Shown here piece by piece: positions 16,842 through 26,191 of a DNA stretch of 64,000 nucleotides. Under the pieces are notes generated by a model. The model did not search any database. It saw only the letters and a program-made list of their open reading frames with translations, and had not been told where the DNA came from. Source of the stretch: Phycisphaeraceae bacterium (GTDB taxonomy: Bacteria > Planctomycetota > Phycisphaerae > Phycisphaerales > SM1A02). The translations under genes were made by a program, and so were the position numbers. Numbering within the stretch: the first letter of the stretch is position 1; every line of letters starts with the position of its first letter. Location: contig SHAP01000005.1 in NCBI GenBank assembly GCA_004213555.1, positions 62,001 through 126,000 of the forward strand, read 5' to 3'.

Positions 16842-18401
16842 ATGTCTGAATCGCAAACACGTCCATTCCAGTCCGTCGGTCGAGATCTGATCGGCGGAGT
16901 CGTCGTTTTCCTGGTCGCCATCCCTCTTTGCCTTGGCATTGCTTTGGCTTCTGGCGCTCCTCTCATGTCCGGTTTGGTGACCGGCATCGTGGGCGGCATC
17001 GTGGTCGGCCTCATCAGCGGCTCCCATGTCAGCGTGTCAGGTCCGGCCGCAGGTCTGGCCGCCATTGTGCTCGCTCAAATTGAAGGTCTTGGTGGCTTCC
17101 AGCCGTTCCTGTTGGCGGTCGTTTTGGCTGGCGTTTTGCAAGTCGCCTTTGGCGCGCTGCGAGGCGGTGCGTTGGCCAATTTCTTTCCCAACAGTGTCAT
17201 CCGCGGATTGTTGGCCGCCATTGGGGTGTTGCTCATCCTGAAACAACTGCCGCACCTTGTTGGCCACGACACCGACCCAGTGGGTGACATGGCGTTCGAG
17301 CAGCCCGATGGAGACACCACTTTCACCGCCATCGAGACCGCGTTGGAATCCGTGTTGCCCGGCGCGGCCCTTGTTGGCTTGATTTGTTTTGCTTTGTTGT
17401 TGATCTGGCCCAAAACCCCACTCGCCAAGTCGCTCTTTCCAGCGCCACTTGCGGCGGTCCTTCTGGGCGTGGCCACCAATGAGATTCTCGCCGCCAATGG
17501 ATCCGCCTTGGCCATTACGAGCACCCATTTGGTGGGCGTCCCCGTGGTAGGTGTGGACGGCGCAACCTGGTCTGACGTTTTGGTCATGCCTGAGTTTGCT
17601 CGCATTGCCGACCCCGCCATTTGGCTGGCTGCGATCACCATTGCGATTGTGGCCTCCCTTGAGACATTGTTGAATCTCGACGCCACCGATCGTTTGGACC
17701 CACAAAAGCGTCATTCGCCCCCAAACCGTGAGTTGGTTGCTCAAGGGGTTGGCAACACCCTCTCTGGCATGATTGGCGGTCTTCCAATGACATCGGTCAT
17801 TGTGCGGAGCTCGGTGAATGCACAGTCCGGGGCCACGACCCGGCTTTCCGCGATCACCCACGGCGTCTTGCTTCTGGGCAGTGTGGCCCTTCTCCCCGAG
17901 CTCCTCAATCGCATTCCCCTTTCGTCTCTCGCGGCCATCTTGATTGTGACCGGTTTCAAATTGGCAAGCCCCCAGGTCTTTCGTGCTTTGTGGCAGCAAG
18001 GCATTTCCCAATTTGTTCCGTTCGTGATCACGATCTTGGCGATTGTGTACACCGATTTGCTGGTTGGGGTCATCATTGGTCTTGGGACAAGCTTCTTTTT
18101 CGTCCTGCGCAGAAATGTTCGGGGTGGGGTTCGTGTTCAGATCGAAGAAACCGAAGGAGCCACAGTGCACCGGATCAAGTTGGGCTCAGAAGTCAGCTTT
18201 CTGAACAAAGCCCGTCTCCTGAATACGCTTGATTCCTTCGGTGAAGGCGATCACATCCTGATCGACGCGGGCATGTGCGACGACATTGACCCAGACGTTT
18301 TGGGCACCATCAACGACTACATCGCTGAGCGAGCCCCCATGCGTGGTGTTCAAGCGACCATGGTTGGATTTCAGTCTTCGTATCCGGTCGAGAACGGATA
18401 A
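16842..18401 (+). CDS. SulP-family anion transporter with STAS-like tail
   Basis: A 519-residue inner-membrane transporter of the SulP (SLC26) family, with about ten to twelve hydrophobic segments. Markers are FLVAIPLCLGIALASGAP, the HVSVSGPAAGL re-entrant region, and SLETLLNLDATDRLDP followed by NRELVAQGVGN and GGLPMTSVIVRSS. The last 100 residues form a STAS-like regulatory domain (SFLNK, then ILIDAGMCDDIDPDVL). Bacterial members move sulfate, bicarbonate or other anions. The SulP-STAS lineage with a SFLNK sequence includes bicarbonate transporters, but no carbonic anhydrase lies beside it, so the substrate is open. TAATAT lies about 16 nt upstream of ATG 16842. Confidence 0.9.
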   Translation: MSESQTRPFQSVGRDLIGGVVVFLVAIPLCLGIALASGAPLMSGLVTGIVGGIVVGLISGSHVSVSGPAAGLAAIVLAQIEGLGGFQPFLLAVVLAGVLQVAFGALRGGALANFFPNSVIRGLLAAIGVLLILKQLPHLVGHDTDPVGDMAFEQPDGDTTFTAIETALESVLPGAALVGLICFALLLIWPKTPLAKSLFPAPLAAVLLGVATNEILAANGSALAITSTHLVGVPVVGVDGATWSDVLVMPEFARIADPAIWLAAITIAIVASLETLLNLDATDRLDPQKRHSPPNRELVAQGVGNTLSGMIGGLPMTSVIVRSSVNAQSGATTRLSAITHGVLLLGSVALLPELLNRIPLSSLAAILIVTGFKLASPQVFRALWQQGISQFVPFVITILAIVYTDLLVGVIIGLGTSFFFVLRRNVRGGVRVQIEETEGATVHRIKLGSEVSFLNKARLLNTLDSFGEGDHILIDAGMCDDIDPDVLGTINDYIAERAPMRGVQATMVGFQSSYPVENG

Positions 18402-18554
18402 ATCAGGTCACATTCTTTATTTCACCACCGTGCGGGGGGATTATTTCCTCGTGGTGGAAGGCTTCATGCATCAAATGCTTTGTTTTAAGCCATGTGGGCC
18501 ATCTTATATTTGGATCTCGGATCGATACCATGCCCATCTTGGAGACATGAGTTC

Positions 18555-20741
18555 ATGACCGAGACCGCAAGCCGTTGCCCATTTTTGAACCCCTCAACCC
18601 ACGCCACCAGCGAAGCCCGTTCGAGTCAAAGCTGGTGGCCAGAACAGATTCGTTTGGACATCCTGCATCAGCATCAGCCGATCGCCAGCCCTCTGCCTGA
18701 TGATTTTGATTACGCCGTGGCCTTCGCTGCTGTGGACCTTGATGTTCTTCAGTCTGAGGTTGTGGACTTGATGACCACCTCTCAAGACTGGTGGCCTGCG
18801 GACTGGGGGCACTACGGTCCCTTTTTTATCCGCATGGCCTGGCACAGTGCGGGCACGTATCGCATCCACGACGGTCGCGGTGGTTCAGCAGCGGGGATGC
18901 TCCGCTTTGCTCCACTGAACAGTTGGCCGGACAACACAAATTTGGACAAGGCCCGCCGTTTGTTGTGGCCAATCAAAAAGAAGTATGGTCGAGCCTTGTC
19001 CTGGGCGGACTTGATGATCTTTGCCGGAAACTGTGCCTTGGAATCCATGGGATTCAAGACTTACGGTTTCGCGGGAGGACGTGAAGATCTTTTCGCTCCC
19101 GAAGAAGACGTTGATTGGGGCCCCGAGACCGAGTGGCTCGGTGATGAGCGATACAGCGGTGATCGTGAGCTTGCCAACCCTTTGGGCGCGGTCCAAATGG
19201 GCTTGATTTATGTCAATCCGGAAGGCCCCAATGGCAATCCCGACCCATTGGCCTCGGCCCGGGATATCCGTGAGACGTTTGGCCGCATGGCCATGAACGA
19301 CGAAGAGACCGTGGCCTTGGTTGCTGGGGGGCACACCTTTGGCAAAGCCCACGGCGCGGCCGATCCTGATCAACACATTGGTCGTGAGCCAGAAGGTGCC
19401 AACATCGAGCAGATGGGCCTCGGATGGAGCAATTCATTCGGTTCGGGCCGGGGCGGCGACACCATCACCAGTGGTCTTGAAGGGGCCTGGACGCCGAACC
19501 CCACCCAGTGGGACAACGGCTACTTCGACACGCTTTTCGGGCATGAATGGAAACTCACCAAGAGTCCCGCGGGCGCGGTGCAATGGGAGCCTGTTGATGA
19601 CGCTGGTGCGGTGGTCCCCGACGCACATAGTTCTGACACTTCGAATCGCCCGATGATGTTGACGACCGACATCGCCTTGCGGGAGGACCCCATTTACGCG
19701 CCAATCTCAAAGCACTTCCATGAGAATCCCGATGCTTTCGCCGATGCCTTCGCCAAGGCCTGGTTCAAATTGACCCACCGAGACATGGGTCCGGTGTCTC
19801 GTTATGTCGGATCGCACGTGCCGACCCAAACGCAACTCTGGCAGGATGTCGTCCCGCCCTGCGATCATGATCTGGTTGATGATGCGGCGATTGCTGAACT
19901 CAAGGGCAGCGTCTTGTCCAGCGGATTGTCGGTTGGGCGTTTGGTGCTGACCGCTTGGGCTTCTGCTTCTTCGTATCGCGTGACGGACCACCGCGGAGGC
20001 GCCAATGGCGCTCGGGTTCGTCTGGAGCCGCAACGGTCGTGGGCGGCCAATGAGCCCGAGGCGTTGGCGATTGCTCTGGACACCTTGGAAGGCATCAGAA
20101 CGGCATTCAACGCCAGTCGCAGCGATGGCGTTCAGATTTCCCTCGCCGACCTGATCGTGTTGGCCGGCAACGCCGCGATCGAAGCCGCGGCCTCCGCCGC
20201 GGGACATTCGGTTGTGGTGCCGTTCCGTCCCGGTCGAAATGACGCCTCGGCCGCGCAAACGGATGCAGATTCCTTCGCCCCCTTGGAACCGCATGCCGAT
20301 GGGTTCCGCAACTATGCGGCCATGGAGGCGGCCGATCGCACCGAAGCTCGATTGGTGGACAAGGCCCATCTTCTTGGCTTGACCGCGCCACAGATGACGG
20401 CGTTGGTTGGCGGAATGCGCGTCTTGGGCGCGACGGCGCACGAGGCATCCTTGGGTGTCTTGACCGATCACGTCGGCACGTTGACCAATGACTTCTTTGT
20501 CAATGTTCTTGATCCAGAGATGCAATGGTCGGTGTCGCCTCGCTGCGAACACTTCTACGAAGCCCGGGACCGATCCAACACGATGCGCTGGACCGGTTCG
20601 GCGGTGGACCTGGTGTTTGGGTCCAATTCTCAACTGCGGGCCATCAGCGAGGTGTACGCTTCAGACGATGGGGCCGACTTGTTCGTGCGTGATTTTGTGG
20701 CCGCTTGGGACCACGTGATGAATCTCGGTCGGTTTGACTGA
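18555..20741 (+). CDS. katG: catalase-peroxidase KatG
   Basis: A 728-residue bifunctional haem catalase-peroxidase. The distal triad R93, W96 and H97 lies in [11 protein letters not shown], and the proximal haem ligand is H260 in [13 protein letters not shown]219 ([12 protein letters not shown]) and M245 sit at the spacing needed, with W96, for the Met-Tyr-Trp crosslink that gives KatG its catalase activity. The non-catalytic C-terminal repeat of the peroxidase domain is complete. ATG 18555 was chosen; the frame extends to 18492 but the family starts later. It detoxifies hydrogen peroxide in the cytoplasm. No regulator such as OxyR or Fur lies next to it. It converges on the gene at 20751, with only 9 nt between. 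Confidence 0.97.
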   Translation: MTETASRCPFLNPSTHATSEARSSQSWWPEQIRLDILHQHQPIASPLPDDFDYAVAFAAVDLDVLQSEVVDLMTTSQDWWPADWGHYGPFFIRMAWHSAGTYRIHDGRGGSAAGMLRFAPLNSWPDNTNLDKARRLLWPIKKKYGRALSWADLMIFAGNCALESMGFKTYGFAGGREDLFAPEEDVDWGPETEWLGDERYSGDRELANPLGAVQMGLIYVNPEGPNGNPDPLASARDIRETFGRMAMNDEETVALVAGGHTFGKAHGAADPDQHIGREPEGANIEQMGLGWSNSFGSGRGGDTITSGLEGAWTPNPTQWDNGYFDTLFGHEWKLTKSPAGAVQWEPVDDAGAVVPDAHSSDTSNRPMMLTTDIALREDPIYAPISKHFHENPDAFADAFAKAWFKLTHRDMGPVSRYVGSHVPTQTQLWQDVVPPCDHDLVDDAAIAELKGSVLSSGLSVGRLVLTAWASASSYRVTDHRGGANGARVRLEPQRSWAANEPEALAIALDTLEGIRTAFNASRSDGVQISLADLIVLAGNAAIEAAASAAGHSVVVPFRPGRNDASAAQTDADSFAPLEPHADGFRNYAAMEAADRTEARLVDKAHLLGLTAPQMTALVGGMRVLGATAHEASLGVLTDHVGTLTNDFFVNVLDPEMQWSVSPRCEHFYEARDRSNTMRWTGSAVDLVFGSNSQLRAISEVYASDDGADLFVRDFVAAWDHVMNLGRFD

Positions 20742-20750
20742 GGGTTCTCC

Positions 20751-21437
20751 TCAGCGGCCCAGAAGCTCTTTGGTCCTGTGGGCCACCCAGAGGAATTCCC
20801 GCGCGATCTGCGCGCTCCTTCCGTCGTAAGTTGCCGATTCAGCTTCCGTACCATCGGAGACCTTTGGATCCACAAAAGGAATTGCGAAGCGATCGGTCGC
20901 GCCCGGAACCGTAGGGCACTTCTGGTCGGCATCGTTGCACACCATCACGGCCAAGAAATCGTTGGTTGGGTTGGGCGCACTGGACCATGGCTTGGAGAAG
21001 CAGGTCTGGGTTGGCGTGTCCGTTCCCATGGAAACGTGGTAAATCGGATTGCTGTTTTTGGTGGTCTGGATGATTTCAAAGCCCGCCCGTCGCAGTGACG
21101 CCACCGCTCGTGGATTCATGGCGGTGGACTCGGTGCCGCCGGACCACGTGGTCAGAGGAAGCCGCAGGCTTTCGGCCGCGGCTTTCATCCAAAGCTGCGA
21201 CATGTGGCTTCGGCGGCTGTTGTGGGTGCACACGAAAGTGACATCAGCGGTACCTTGGTCGCCCTGCAGCTGTTTGGCCAGTGCTTTGGCCAGTGGTTCG
21301 AGAACGGACCTTCTGGACGTGTCGATTTGATCGAACTCCGCTTGCCGCTGGATCAAGTACCGCTCCAACTTGGGAGAAAGATCCGCGTGGGCGACTGAGC
21401 TGAAGATCAGCAAAACGGGAAACATGATGAATCTCAT
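20751..21437 (-). CDS. exported low-molecular-weight phosphatase / arsenate-reductase-like protein
   Basis: A 228-residue protein with a signal peptide (MRFIMFPVLLIFSSVAHADL) followed by an LMW-PTP-like domain. The C-x5-R phosphate loop is C70-THNSR-R76 in VTFVCTHNSRRSHMSQ; other cysteines follow at MVCNDADQKCP. Cytoplasmic relatives annotated as protein-tyrosine phosphatase share the CTHNSRRSH sequence. Export would be unusual for a thiol-dependent phosphatase or arsenate reductase. A GGAG site is visible upstream and TATAAA lies further up, so this gene appears to have a conventional leader. It lies divergently from the SOUL gene, 113 nt away. Substrate unknown. Confidence 0.75.
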   Translation of the reverse strand: MRFIMFPVLLIFSSVAHADLSPKLERYLIQRQAEFDQIDTSRRSVLEPLAKALAKQLQGDQGTADVTFVCTHNSRRSHMSQLWMKAAAESLRLPLTTWSGGTESTAMNPRAVASLRRAGFEIIQTTKNSNPIYHVSMGTDTPTQTCFSKPWSSAPNPTNDFLAVMVCNDADQKCPTVPGATDRFAIPFVDPKVSDGTEAESATYDGRSAQIAREFLWVAHRTKELLGR

Positions 21438-21550
21438 AAATCGGCTCCAGGAGACTAATGGTTAATTTATAGGGGTGAGTTTCAATGGGCATCTCTTCTG
21501 TTCAGGAAAGATAAAGAGGCCTGCTGGATGTTCCATGCATACTGTCGGTC

Positions 21551-22150
21551 ATGAAATTCAAGAAAAAGCTGGTTCTGACCGCTTTGTCGGCATGCATACT
21601 TTCACCCGCCGCCTGCGTTCGGGTTGAGAATGGGACGCTCTTCATGTCGGAAGCTCAGCGACCAGTCGGTTGGCCTGAGATCACTCCGGTGGGGAAGGTC
21701 GAGTTGAAGGACCGTCCTGCCTTCCGCGTGGCCGTGGCCGAATCTTCCAAAAGTCCTGGCGGCGAAGGTCGCTTGTTTGGCACATTGTTTCGGCACATTC
21801 AAGCTCGCGATATCCCAATGACCGCGCCAGTCACCATGACGCGTTCGTCCGGAGGCCAAATGGAGAGCATGGGATTCTTGTATGAGAATCTTGAGGTTGG
21901 TTCGGTCGGAACGGCTGGAGACACTGAGGTCCAAGACCGTCCATCGGCCACTGTGGTGTCCACAGGTTTGCGTGGTGGGTACCGCAAAAGAACATACGCC
22001 AATGGCTTAGCGCTGCTGCAGAAGTATCTGCAGGAGCGAGACCATCTTCAGCCCATAGGCGAACCGATGTACATGGGGTACAACAGTCCCTTTGTGCCGG
22101 GATTCTTGAAATACGCCGAGTTGCAAATCGAAGTCGACACGCAGCCTTAA
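21551..22150 (+). CDS. SOUL-family haem-binding-like lipoprotein
   Basis: A 199-residue protein with a lipoprotein signal (ACILSPAAC) and a SOUL domain, recognised by DIPMTAPVTM, a RGGYRKRTYANGLALLQKYL helix and MGYNSPFVPGFLK. SOUL proteins bind haem or related tetrapyrroles, although haem binding has been shown for only some. It should sit on the periplasmic face of a membrane. TACTGT (21540-21545) ends 5 nt before ATG 21551, suggesting leaderless expression. Its stop overlaps that of the convergent flavoprotein by 4 nt. The proximity to katG is suggestive but there is no shared transcript. Confidence 0.85.
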   Translation: MKFKKKLVLTALSACILSPAACVRVENGTLFMSEAQRPVGWPEITPVGKVELKDRPAFRVAVAESSKSPGGEGRLFGTLFRHIQARDIPMTAPVTMTRSSGGQMESMGFLYENLEVGSVGTAGDTEVQDRPSATVVSTGLRGGYRKRTYANGLALLQKYLQERDHLQPIGEPMYMGYNSPFVPGFLKYAELQIEVDTQP

Positions 22151-23370
22151 GCTGAATTCCCCGCCAAATAGCCACTGGCCCATGCCCATTGGAAGTTGAA
22201 TCCGCCGATTCGGCCATCCACATCGAGAATTTCCCCGCAGAGAAAGAGCCCATCCTTCACTCTTGATTCCATCGTTTGCCATTTGACTTCTGAAAGCGGC
22301 ACGCCCCCCATGGTGACTTCTGCATGGTGCCATCCGCGATCGCCCTCAAGTCGTAGTGCCGCCTCATGAATGCACGATCGAATCGCATGGCGCTGAGACT
22401 TGGTCAAATGGGTACAGATCGTCTGGCTGGGGGTGCCTGACAAATCCAAAAGAGCTCCAGCCAGCCGAGCGGGAAAATGCTCTTTTAACCATGCTTGAAT
22501 GGTTCGCCCACCCGCGCTTCGAATGGATGCATCGGTTTCTTCGATGGTCTGTTTGGGCAAGAGGTTGGCAAGAATTCGCACCTCATGATCGTCCTCAAAG
22601 GCATCACGCCATGCGTGACTGATGTCAAGTGCGGCTGGTCCGGAGATGCCAAAGTGAGTCAAGAGGAGGTCGCCCTGGGTGTCGGCAAGATGCTTTCCAG
22701 TACTTGCCACAACGGTCAAGATGGCGGGTAGAGCGATACCAGCGATATCGCGGAAGGCATGCCCTCCAGGAAGCACGAGTGGTACCAAGGCAGGGAAGAT
22801 GCGATCGGTTGTGGTGTGACCAAAGGACTCAGCAATACTGTATCCAAGGCCATCAGAACCACTCTTGGGCAGGGCTCGCCCCCCGGTCGCCAAGATCATT
22901 CGACGCGCCTGAACGGGAGTCGTACTTGTTTGAAGTTCGAACCCCATTTCTGTTTGTTTGCTGCCCAAGACACGTCGAGGATGCTCGAGGCGCACGCCAG
23001 AGTGTTCAGCCGCGTGCAATAAGGCGTCCAGAACAGTTCGGGCACGATCGGTCGTCGGAAAAAGTTTCCCAGTGTCCTCTCGCTTCAAGAACACGCCTTC
23101 ACGTTCAAAGAAGTCAATTGTGTCCTGGACAGTGAAGCTTCGAAGAACATTCCTGACCACCGGCCTTGAACTGGCGTGGTAATCGCGCTCGTGGACCGCG
23201 TGATGTGTCACATTGCATCGTCCGCCACCAGCAACCAAAATTTTGGCTCCGACTTTTTTGGCACCATCAAGAAGCAAAACGTCCCGGCCTCGGCGGGCTG
23301 CATGAATGGCTGCAAAGAGTCCGGCAGCTCCGGCTCCTACCACCACGACTTCAGCATGGGTTTCAGACAT
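22147..23370 (-). CDS. HI0933/YhiN-family FAD-dependent oxidoreductase
   Basis: A 407-residue flavoprotein of the HI0933 family. The FAD-binding motif VVVGAGAAGLFAAIHAARRG starts near residue 10, followed by KKVGAKILVAGGGRCNVTH, which is diagnostic, LATGG-ALPKSGSDGLGY, and a C-terminal GEILDVDGRIGGFNFQWAWASG. The family is often annotated as aminoacetone oxidase or uncharacterised NAD(P)/FAD-dependent oxidoreductase; its physiological reaction is not firmly known. ATG 23370 begins 2 nt after the stop of the upstream EEP nuclease gene, so the two form an operon. Confidence 0.9.
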   Translation of the reverse strand: MSETHAEVVVVGAGAAGLFAAIHAARRGRDVLLLDGAKKVGAKILVAGGGRCNVTHHAVHERDYHASSRPVVRNVLRSFTVQDTIDFFEREGVFLKREDTGKLFPTTDRARTVLDALLHAAEHSGVRLEHPRRVLGSKQTEMGFELQTSTTPVQARRMILATGGRALPKSGSDGLGYSIAESFGHTTTDRIFPALVPLVLPGGHAFRDIAGIALPAILTVVASTGKHLADTQGDLLLTHFGISGPAALDISHAWRDAFEDDHEVRILANLLPKQTIEETDASIRSAGGRTIQAWLKEHFPARLAGALLDLSGTPSQTICTHLTKSQRHAIRSCIHEAALRLEGDRGWHHAEVTMGGVPLSEVKWQTMESRVKDGLFLCGEILDVDGRIGGFNFQWAWASGYLAGNSA

Positions 23371-23372
23371 GG

Positions 23373-24176
23373 CTAATACGGCCGCCGCGGCGTGCGAAGG
23401 ACGGCGCGAATTGGCCAATGATCGCTGGCAGGGCGTCCCTCCTTCGTGGTCAGAAAGTCGACTTTTCCTGTGATCGCATCCAACTCACGCGACAAGATGA
23501 AATCAATCCTTGGGCCAGTTCGATTGTTGGAGTCCCATCCATTCCAGGTTCCACTGGATGATTCTCGCAACGCATCAGCCATCCCGAGCGCGATGATTGG
23601 AGAACTTCCGGGTGAGGTGTTGAGATCTCCCAAAACAATGACGGGCTCATGAATCATTTCTTTAGGGCGTTGCTCTATTTTTTGACGGATCATCCTTGCG
23701 GATTTTAAACGTGCGGTTGAACCTCGATGGTCAAAATGCGTGTTCATCACCCAGACAGTCTGAGGCTCGCCAGCCCCAATTCGCTCGAACCTTCCCCATG
23801 TGCAAATTCGAGGAAGGCTGCTGTCCCAGCTTTTAGAACCAGGTTTGGTGGGTTGAGTGGACAGCCATATGGTGCCGCAGTGCGTCTTGTCGATCTTCCA
23901 TCGTTCGCGATGAAAAAAGAGAGGGGTGCTTTCACCGCTCTGCTCATCTGCTTCACGGGTCCGTGATATCGAGCTGTAATCTGTCAGTCGCAGTTGGAGG
24001 TCGACAAGTTGCGAAGGCAAGACCTCCTGCAGACCAATGAAATCAACCTTGCTTTGCAGCAGGTATTTCTGAACGACTGAATTGCGAATGGGCCACGAAT
24101 TTTGGCCATCGGAGGGATTGTCGAATCGAATATTGAATGAGATGACCTCAACGGCGGCGAGTAACAAGGGCAACAT
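23373..24176 (-). CDS. endonuclease/exonuclease/phosphatase family protein, probably exported
   Basis: A 267-residue EEP-fold hydrolase. Visible motifs are ISFNIRFDNPSDGQNSW, IGLQEV with the metal glutamate, MNTHFDHRG, VIVLGDLNTSPGSSP and the terminal SDHWPIRAVL with catalytic histidine. The FNIR-D-N-x-D-x-x-N-x-W pattern is common in secreted bacterial members near carbohydrate genes, whose substrates are rarely known. ATG 24176 gives a short hydrophobic N-terminus (MLPLLLAAVE). TACGAT (24183-24188, minus) ends 6 nt before it. It is followed at 2 nt by the HI0933 gene. Confidence 0.82.
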   Translation of the reverse strand: MLPLLLAAVEVISFNIRFDNPSDGQNSWPIRNSVVQKYLLQSKVDFIGLQEVLPSQLVDLQLRLTDYSSISRTREADEQSGESTPLFFHRERWKIDKTHCGTIWLSTQPTKPGSKSWDSSLPRICTWGRFERIGAGEPQTVWVMNTHFDHRGSTARLKSARMIRQKIEQRPKEMIHEPVIVLGDLNTSPGSSPIIALGMADALRESSSGTWNGWDSNNRTGPRIDFILSRELDAITGKVDFLTTKEGRPASDHWPIRAVLRTPRRPY

Positions 24177-24429
24177 GAAAAAATCGTACCGGCGCCAGTC
24201 TCCTTCCATTGCCCTCTGGGCCAAGAATCGGAAGCTTCGGAGGAGGGGTTTCAGATGACATTTGCCGGCAGTGCCATCCTGGTTTCGAGGAAAATTCTGC
24301 TTCGGTTCCTGAAGACAGGATCGATGTGATGCTGCTCAAGCCATGCTCAACAAGCGAATTCCACGATTTGGGGTTGGTTTGTATCTGATGGAGTGGGGCC
24401 CAAGTGGCCTCGGTTCTTAGCGCCCCAAT

Positions 24430-25398
24430 GTGAATTCGTCCGATTTCCGGAGAGACAAGGGGGAGCGATTGCCGGTGGTTTCCTCCAGCAATCAACTATT
24501 TCCGCTCAAGTTCATCAGACACGTGGGCCGATTTCCCGACGTGCGTCATTCTGTGATGACTTTGTTGGCATTGGCCGGGGCATCATGTCTTGCGGTTGCC
24601 ATTGCCTCAGGGGACCACCAGCCTCTGGACGAAGCCCGGAACCTCCGGGCGGAATCGCTCTATCGGCTTGAATGTGCTAATCTGGCCCATGAACGGGTGG
24701 CAAGCCGAGTCCACGATTTGGAATCTCTTCGGACCAGCCAGCCCCTGACCACTGATCGCCTTGAGGACCTCCGTTCTGTTGTTCTGGATGTTGCTCCACC
24801 AGGCACTGGATTTGGCGTGAGATTTACCCGTCCACTGCTTGACTTGCCTGAATCCCCAGGGCCCATTGAATTCGCCACAGGGGAGCAATCCAACCAGTAT
24901 GTGATTCATCCCACCCACCGCGGCCCGGTGGCTGCCTTTGGATTGACTCTGATCTTTGCCAGTGTTCTTTCTGGTGGAGTTGATAAAAAAATTCATGCGT
25001 TTTCCCCCAACTTGGACGATACCCTTCCCAAGAATCGCCCATCTTCCGGAGAGCCTCAGATGCCCGCCACCTCCATTCTGGCCCCTGATACTTCTACACA
25101 ATCCCACGAAGCCGAGTGGATGCCTACGCCAGCGGACTCCCCTCATTTTTCCCAAGCCTCCGCCGCCATCGACGATGAAGACGAGGGGGATCTTTTCTAC
25201 TTCGACGACGATGACGACGATCAGGACGAGGACGAGGATGACGGCTTCTTCTTTGACGACGATGAAGAAGACGACGAAGATTCGGACGATGATGATTTAG
25301 ATTCAGACGATGACGCTTCTGCCGAAGACGATGAAGAGGACGAGGATGACTCCGCCTTTGGTGACGACGACGATGAGGAGTACGAGTTCGAAGATTGA
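24430..25398 (+). CDS. membrane protein with hyperacidic C-terminal tail
   Basis: Not recognised as a named family. The 322-residue product (GTG 24430; ATG 24556 is an alternative) has a hydrophobic segment near residues 43-60, a region of about 65 residues rich in charged and leucine residues that could form a coiled coil, and a second hydrophobic segment near residues 171-184. The tail from about residue 247 to the end is almost entirely D, E and S with a few F and Y. A first transmembrane helix followed by a short coiled coil recalls DivIC/FtsB proteins, but the match is weak. The tail could bind cations or basic partners. dprA-like follows after 94 nt. Confidence 0.6.
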   Translation: MNSSDFRRDKGERLPVVSSSNQLFPLKFIRHVGRFPDVRHSVMTLLALAGASCLAVAIASGDHQPLDEARNLRAESLYRLECANLAHERVASRVHDLESLRTSQPLTTDRLEDLRSVVLDVAPPGTGFGVRFTRPLLDLPESPGPIEFATGEQSNQYVIHPTHRGPVAAFGLTLIFASVLSGGVDKKIHAFSPNLDDTLPKNRPSSGEPQMPATSILAPDTSTQSHEAEWMPTPADSPHFSQASAAIDDEDEGDLFYFDDDDDDQDEDEDDGFFFDDDEEDDEDSDDDDLDSDDDASAEDDEEDEDDSAFGDDDDEEYEFED

Positions 25399-25492
25399 AC
25401 CCGCTTTGGCTCGATCCCTGATCGCCCGGGGTGCTCGATGAAGTTTTCCGACACCCTGATCACCTTCTTCTTCTGGTGCCACACTGGCGTCC

Positions 25493-26191
25493 TTGAATCG
25501 GACTTTCTATCTTCCTCGCCATTTAGCACGTTTGCCGGATATGCCACTTCGTGTTCGACTGCGTGGTGTCTTTCCTCGTGTCCCTCTTCTGGCGGTTGTG
25601 GGCTCACGCCGGCCCACCAGAGATGCGTTGTCTTCGCTGCCTTGGGTGGTTGAAGCTGCCGTTTCGTCCGGATGGGGGGTTGTCAGTGGTGGTGCCAGAG
25701 GGGTCGATGGAGCGGCCCATCATGAATGCTTGTGTCGTCGAGGCACAACTGTTGCGGTATTGGGCAGTGGGCTTTCTCAGTTGTATCCTCCGGAGCATGC
25801 AGATTTGTTCCGAAGAATCGCTGAGCAGGATGGTTGCCTGCTCAGTGAATACGAGGATCACGCGCCACCTCGTCCCTGGCGGTTTCCTCAGCGGAATCGA
25901 CTGATTTCTGGATTTTCAGATGCGGTTCTTGTGGTTCAGGCCGGCGAGGCTTCCGGCAGCTTGGTGACGGCCAAAATCGCAGCCGAGTTTCACGGGAAGA
26001 CAGTCATGGCATTGCCAGGATCTGCTTGTTCTCCAGAGTGGGCGGGTTCCAATCGGTTGCTTAGGGATGGCGCTTTGCTGGTAAACAACCAAGATGATCT
26101 TTTGGCGGTCCTGGCCTTGCTTCAGAAATCAGCAGAAGCGAATGCCAAGCAGAATGAGGATGATGCCGGTTCCGTTGGCAAGAATGGTTGA
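25493..26191 (+). CDS. dprA: DprA/Smf-like DNA-processing protein, short form
   Basis: A 232-residue Rossmann-fold protein of the DprA/Smf family, which loads RecA on incoming single-stranded DNA during transformation. The family core is present: LLAVVGSRRPT, VSGGARGVDGAAHHECL, TVAVLGSGLSQLYPPEHADLF, FPQRNRLISGFSDAVLVVQAGEASGSLVTAKIAAEFHGKTVMALPGSA. The N-terminal SAM-like extension of full DprA and the C-terminal winged-helix domain are absent. The start is probably TTG 25493, since an in-frame stop lies at 25457. No com genes are near. The last 63 nt overlap the convergent dacB gene. Confidence 0.85.
   Translation: MNRTFYLPRHLARLPDMPLRVRLRGVFPRVPLLAVVGSRRPTRDALSSLPWVVEAAVSSGWGVVSGGARGVDGAAHHECLCRRGTTVAVLGSGLSQLYPPEHADLFRRIAEQDGCLLSEYEDHAPPRPWRFPQRNRLISGFSDAVLVVQAGEASGSLVTAKIAAEFHGKTVMALPGSACSPEWAGSNRLLRDGALLVNNQDDLLAVLALLQKSAEANAKQNEDDAGSVGKNG

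Noticed and set aside
17037-18170. Long minus-strand frame within the SulP gene
   Set aside because: It is antisense to a well-supported transporter and its translation is polar and low in complexity, with no recognisable domain.
20738-20754. CTGAGG/CCTCAG hairpin between katG and the phosphatase-like gene as a terminator
   Set aside because: The stem is only six pairs and no T-run follows on either strand.
22356-23135. Several plus-strand frames across the HI0933 gene
   Set aside because: They are antisense shadows of a protein with clear FAD-binding motifs and lack any recognisable domain.
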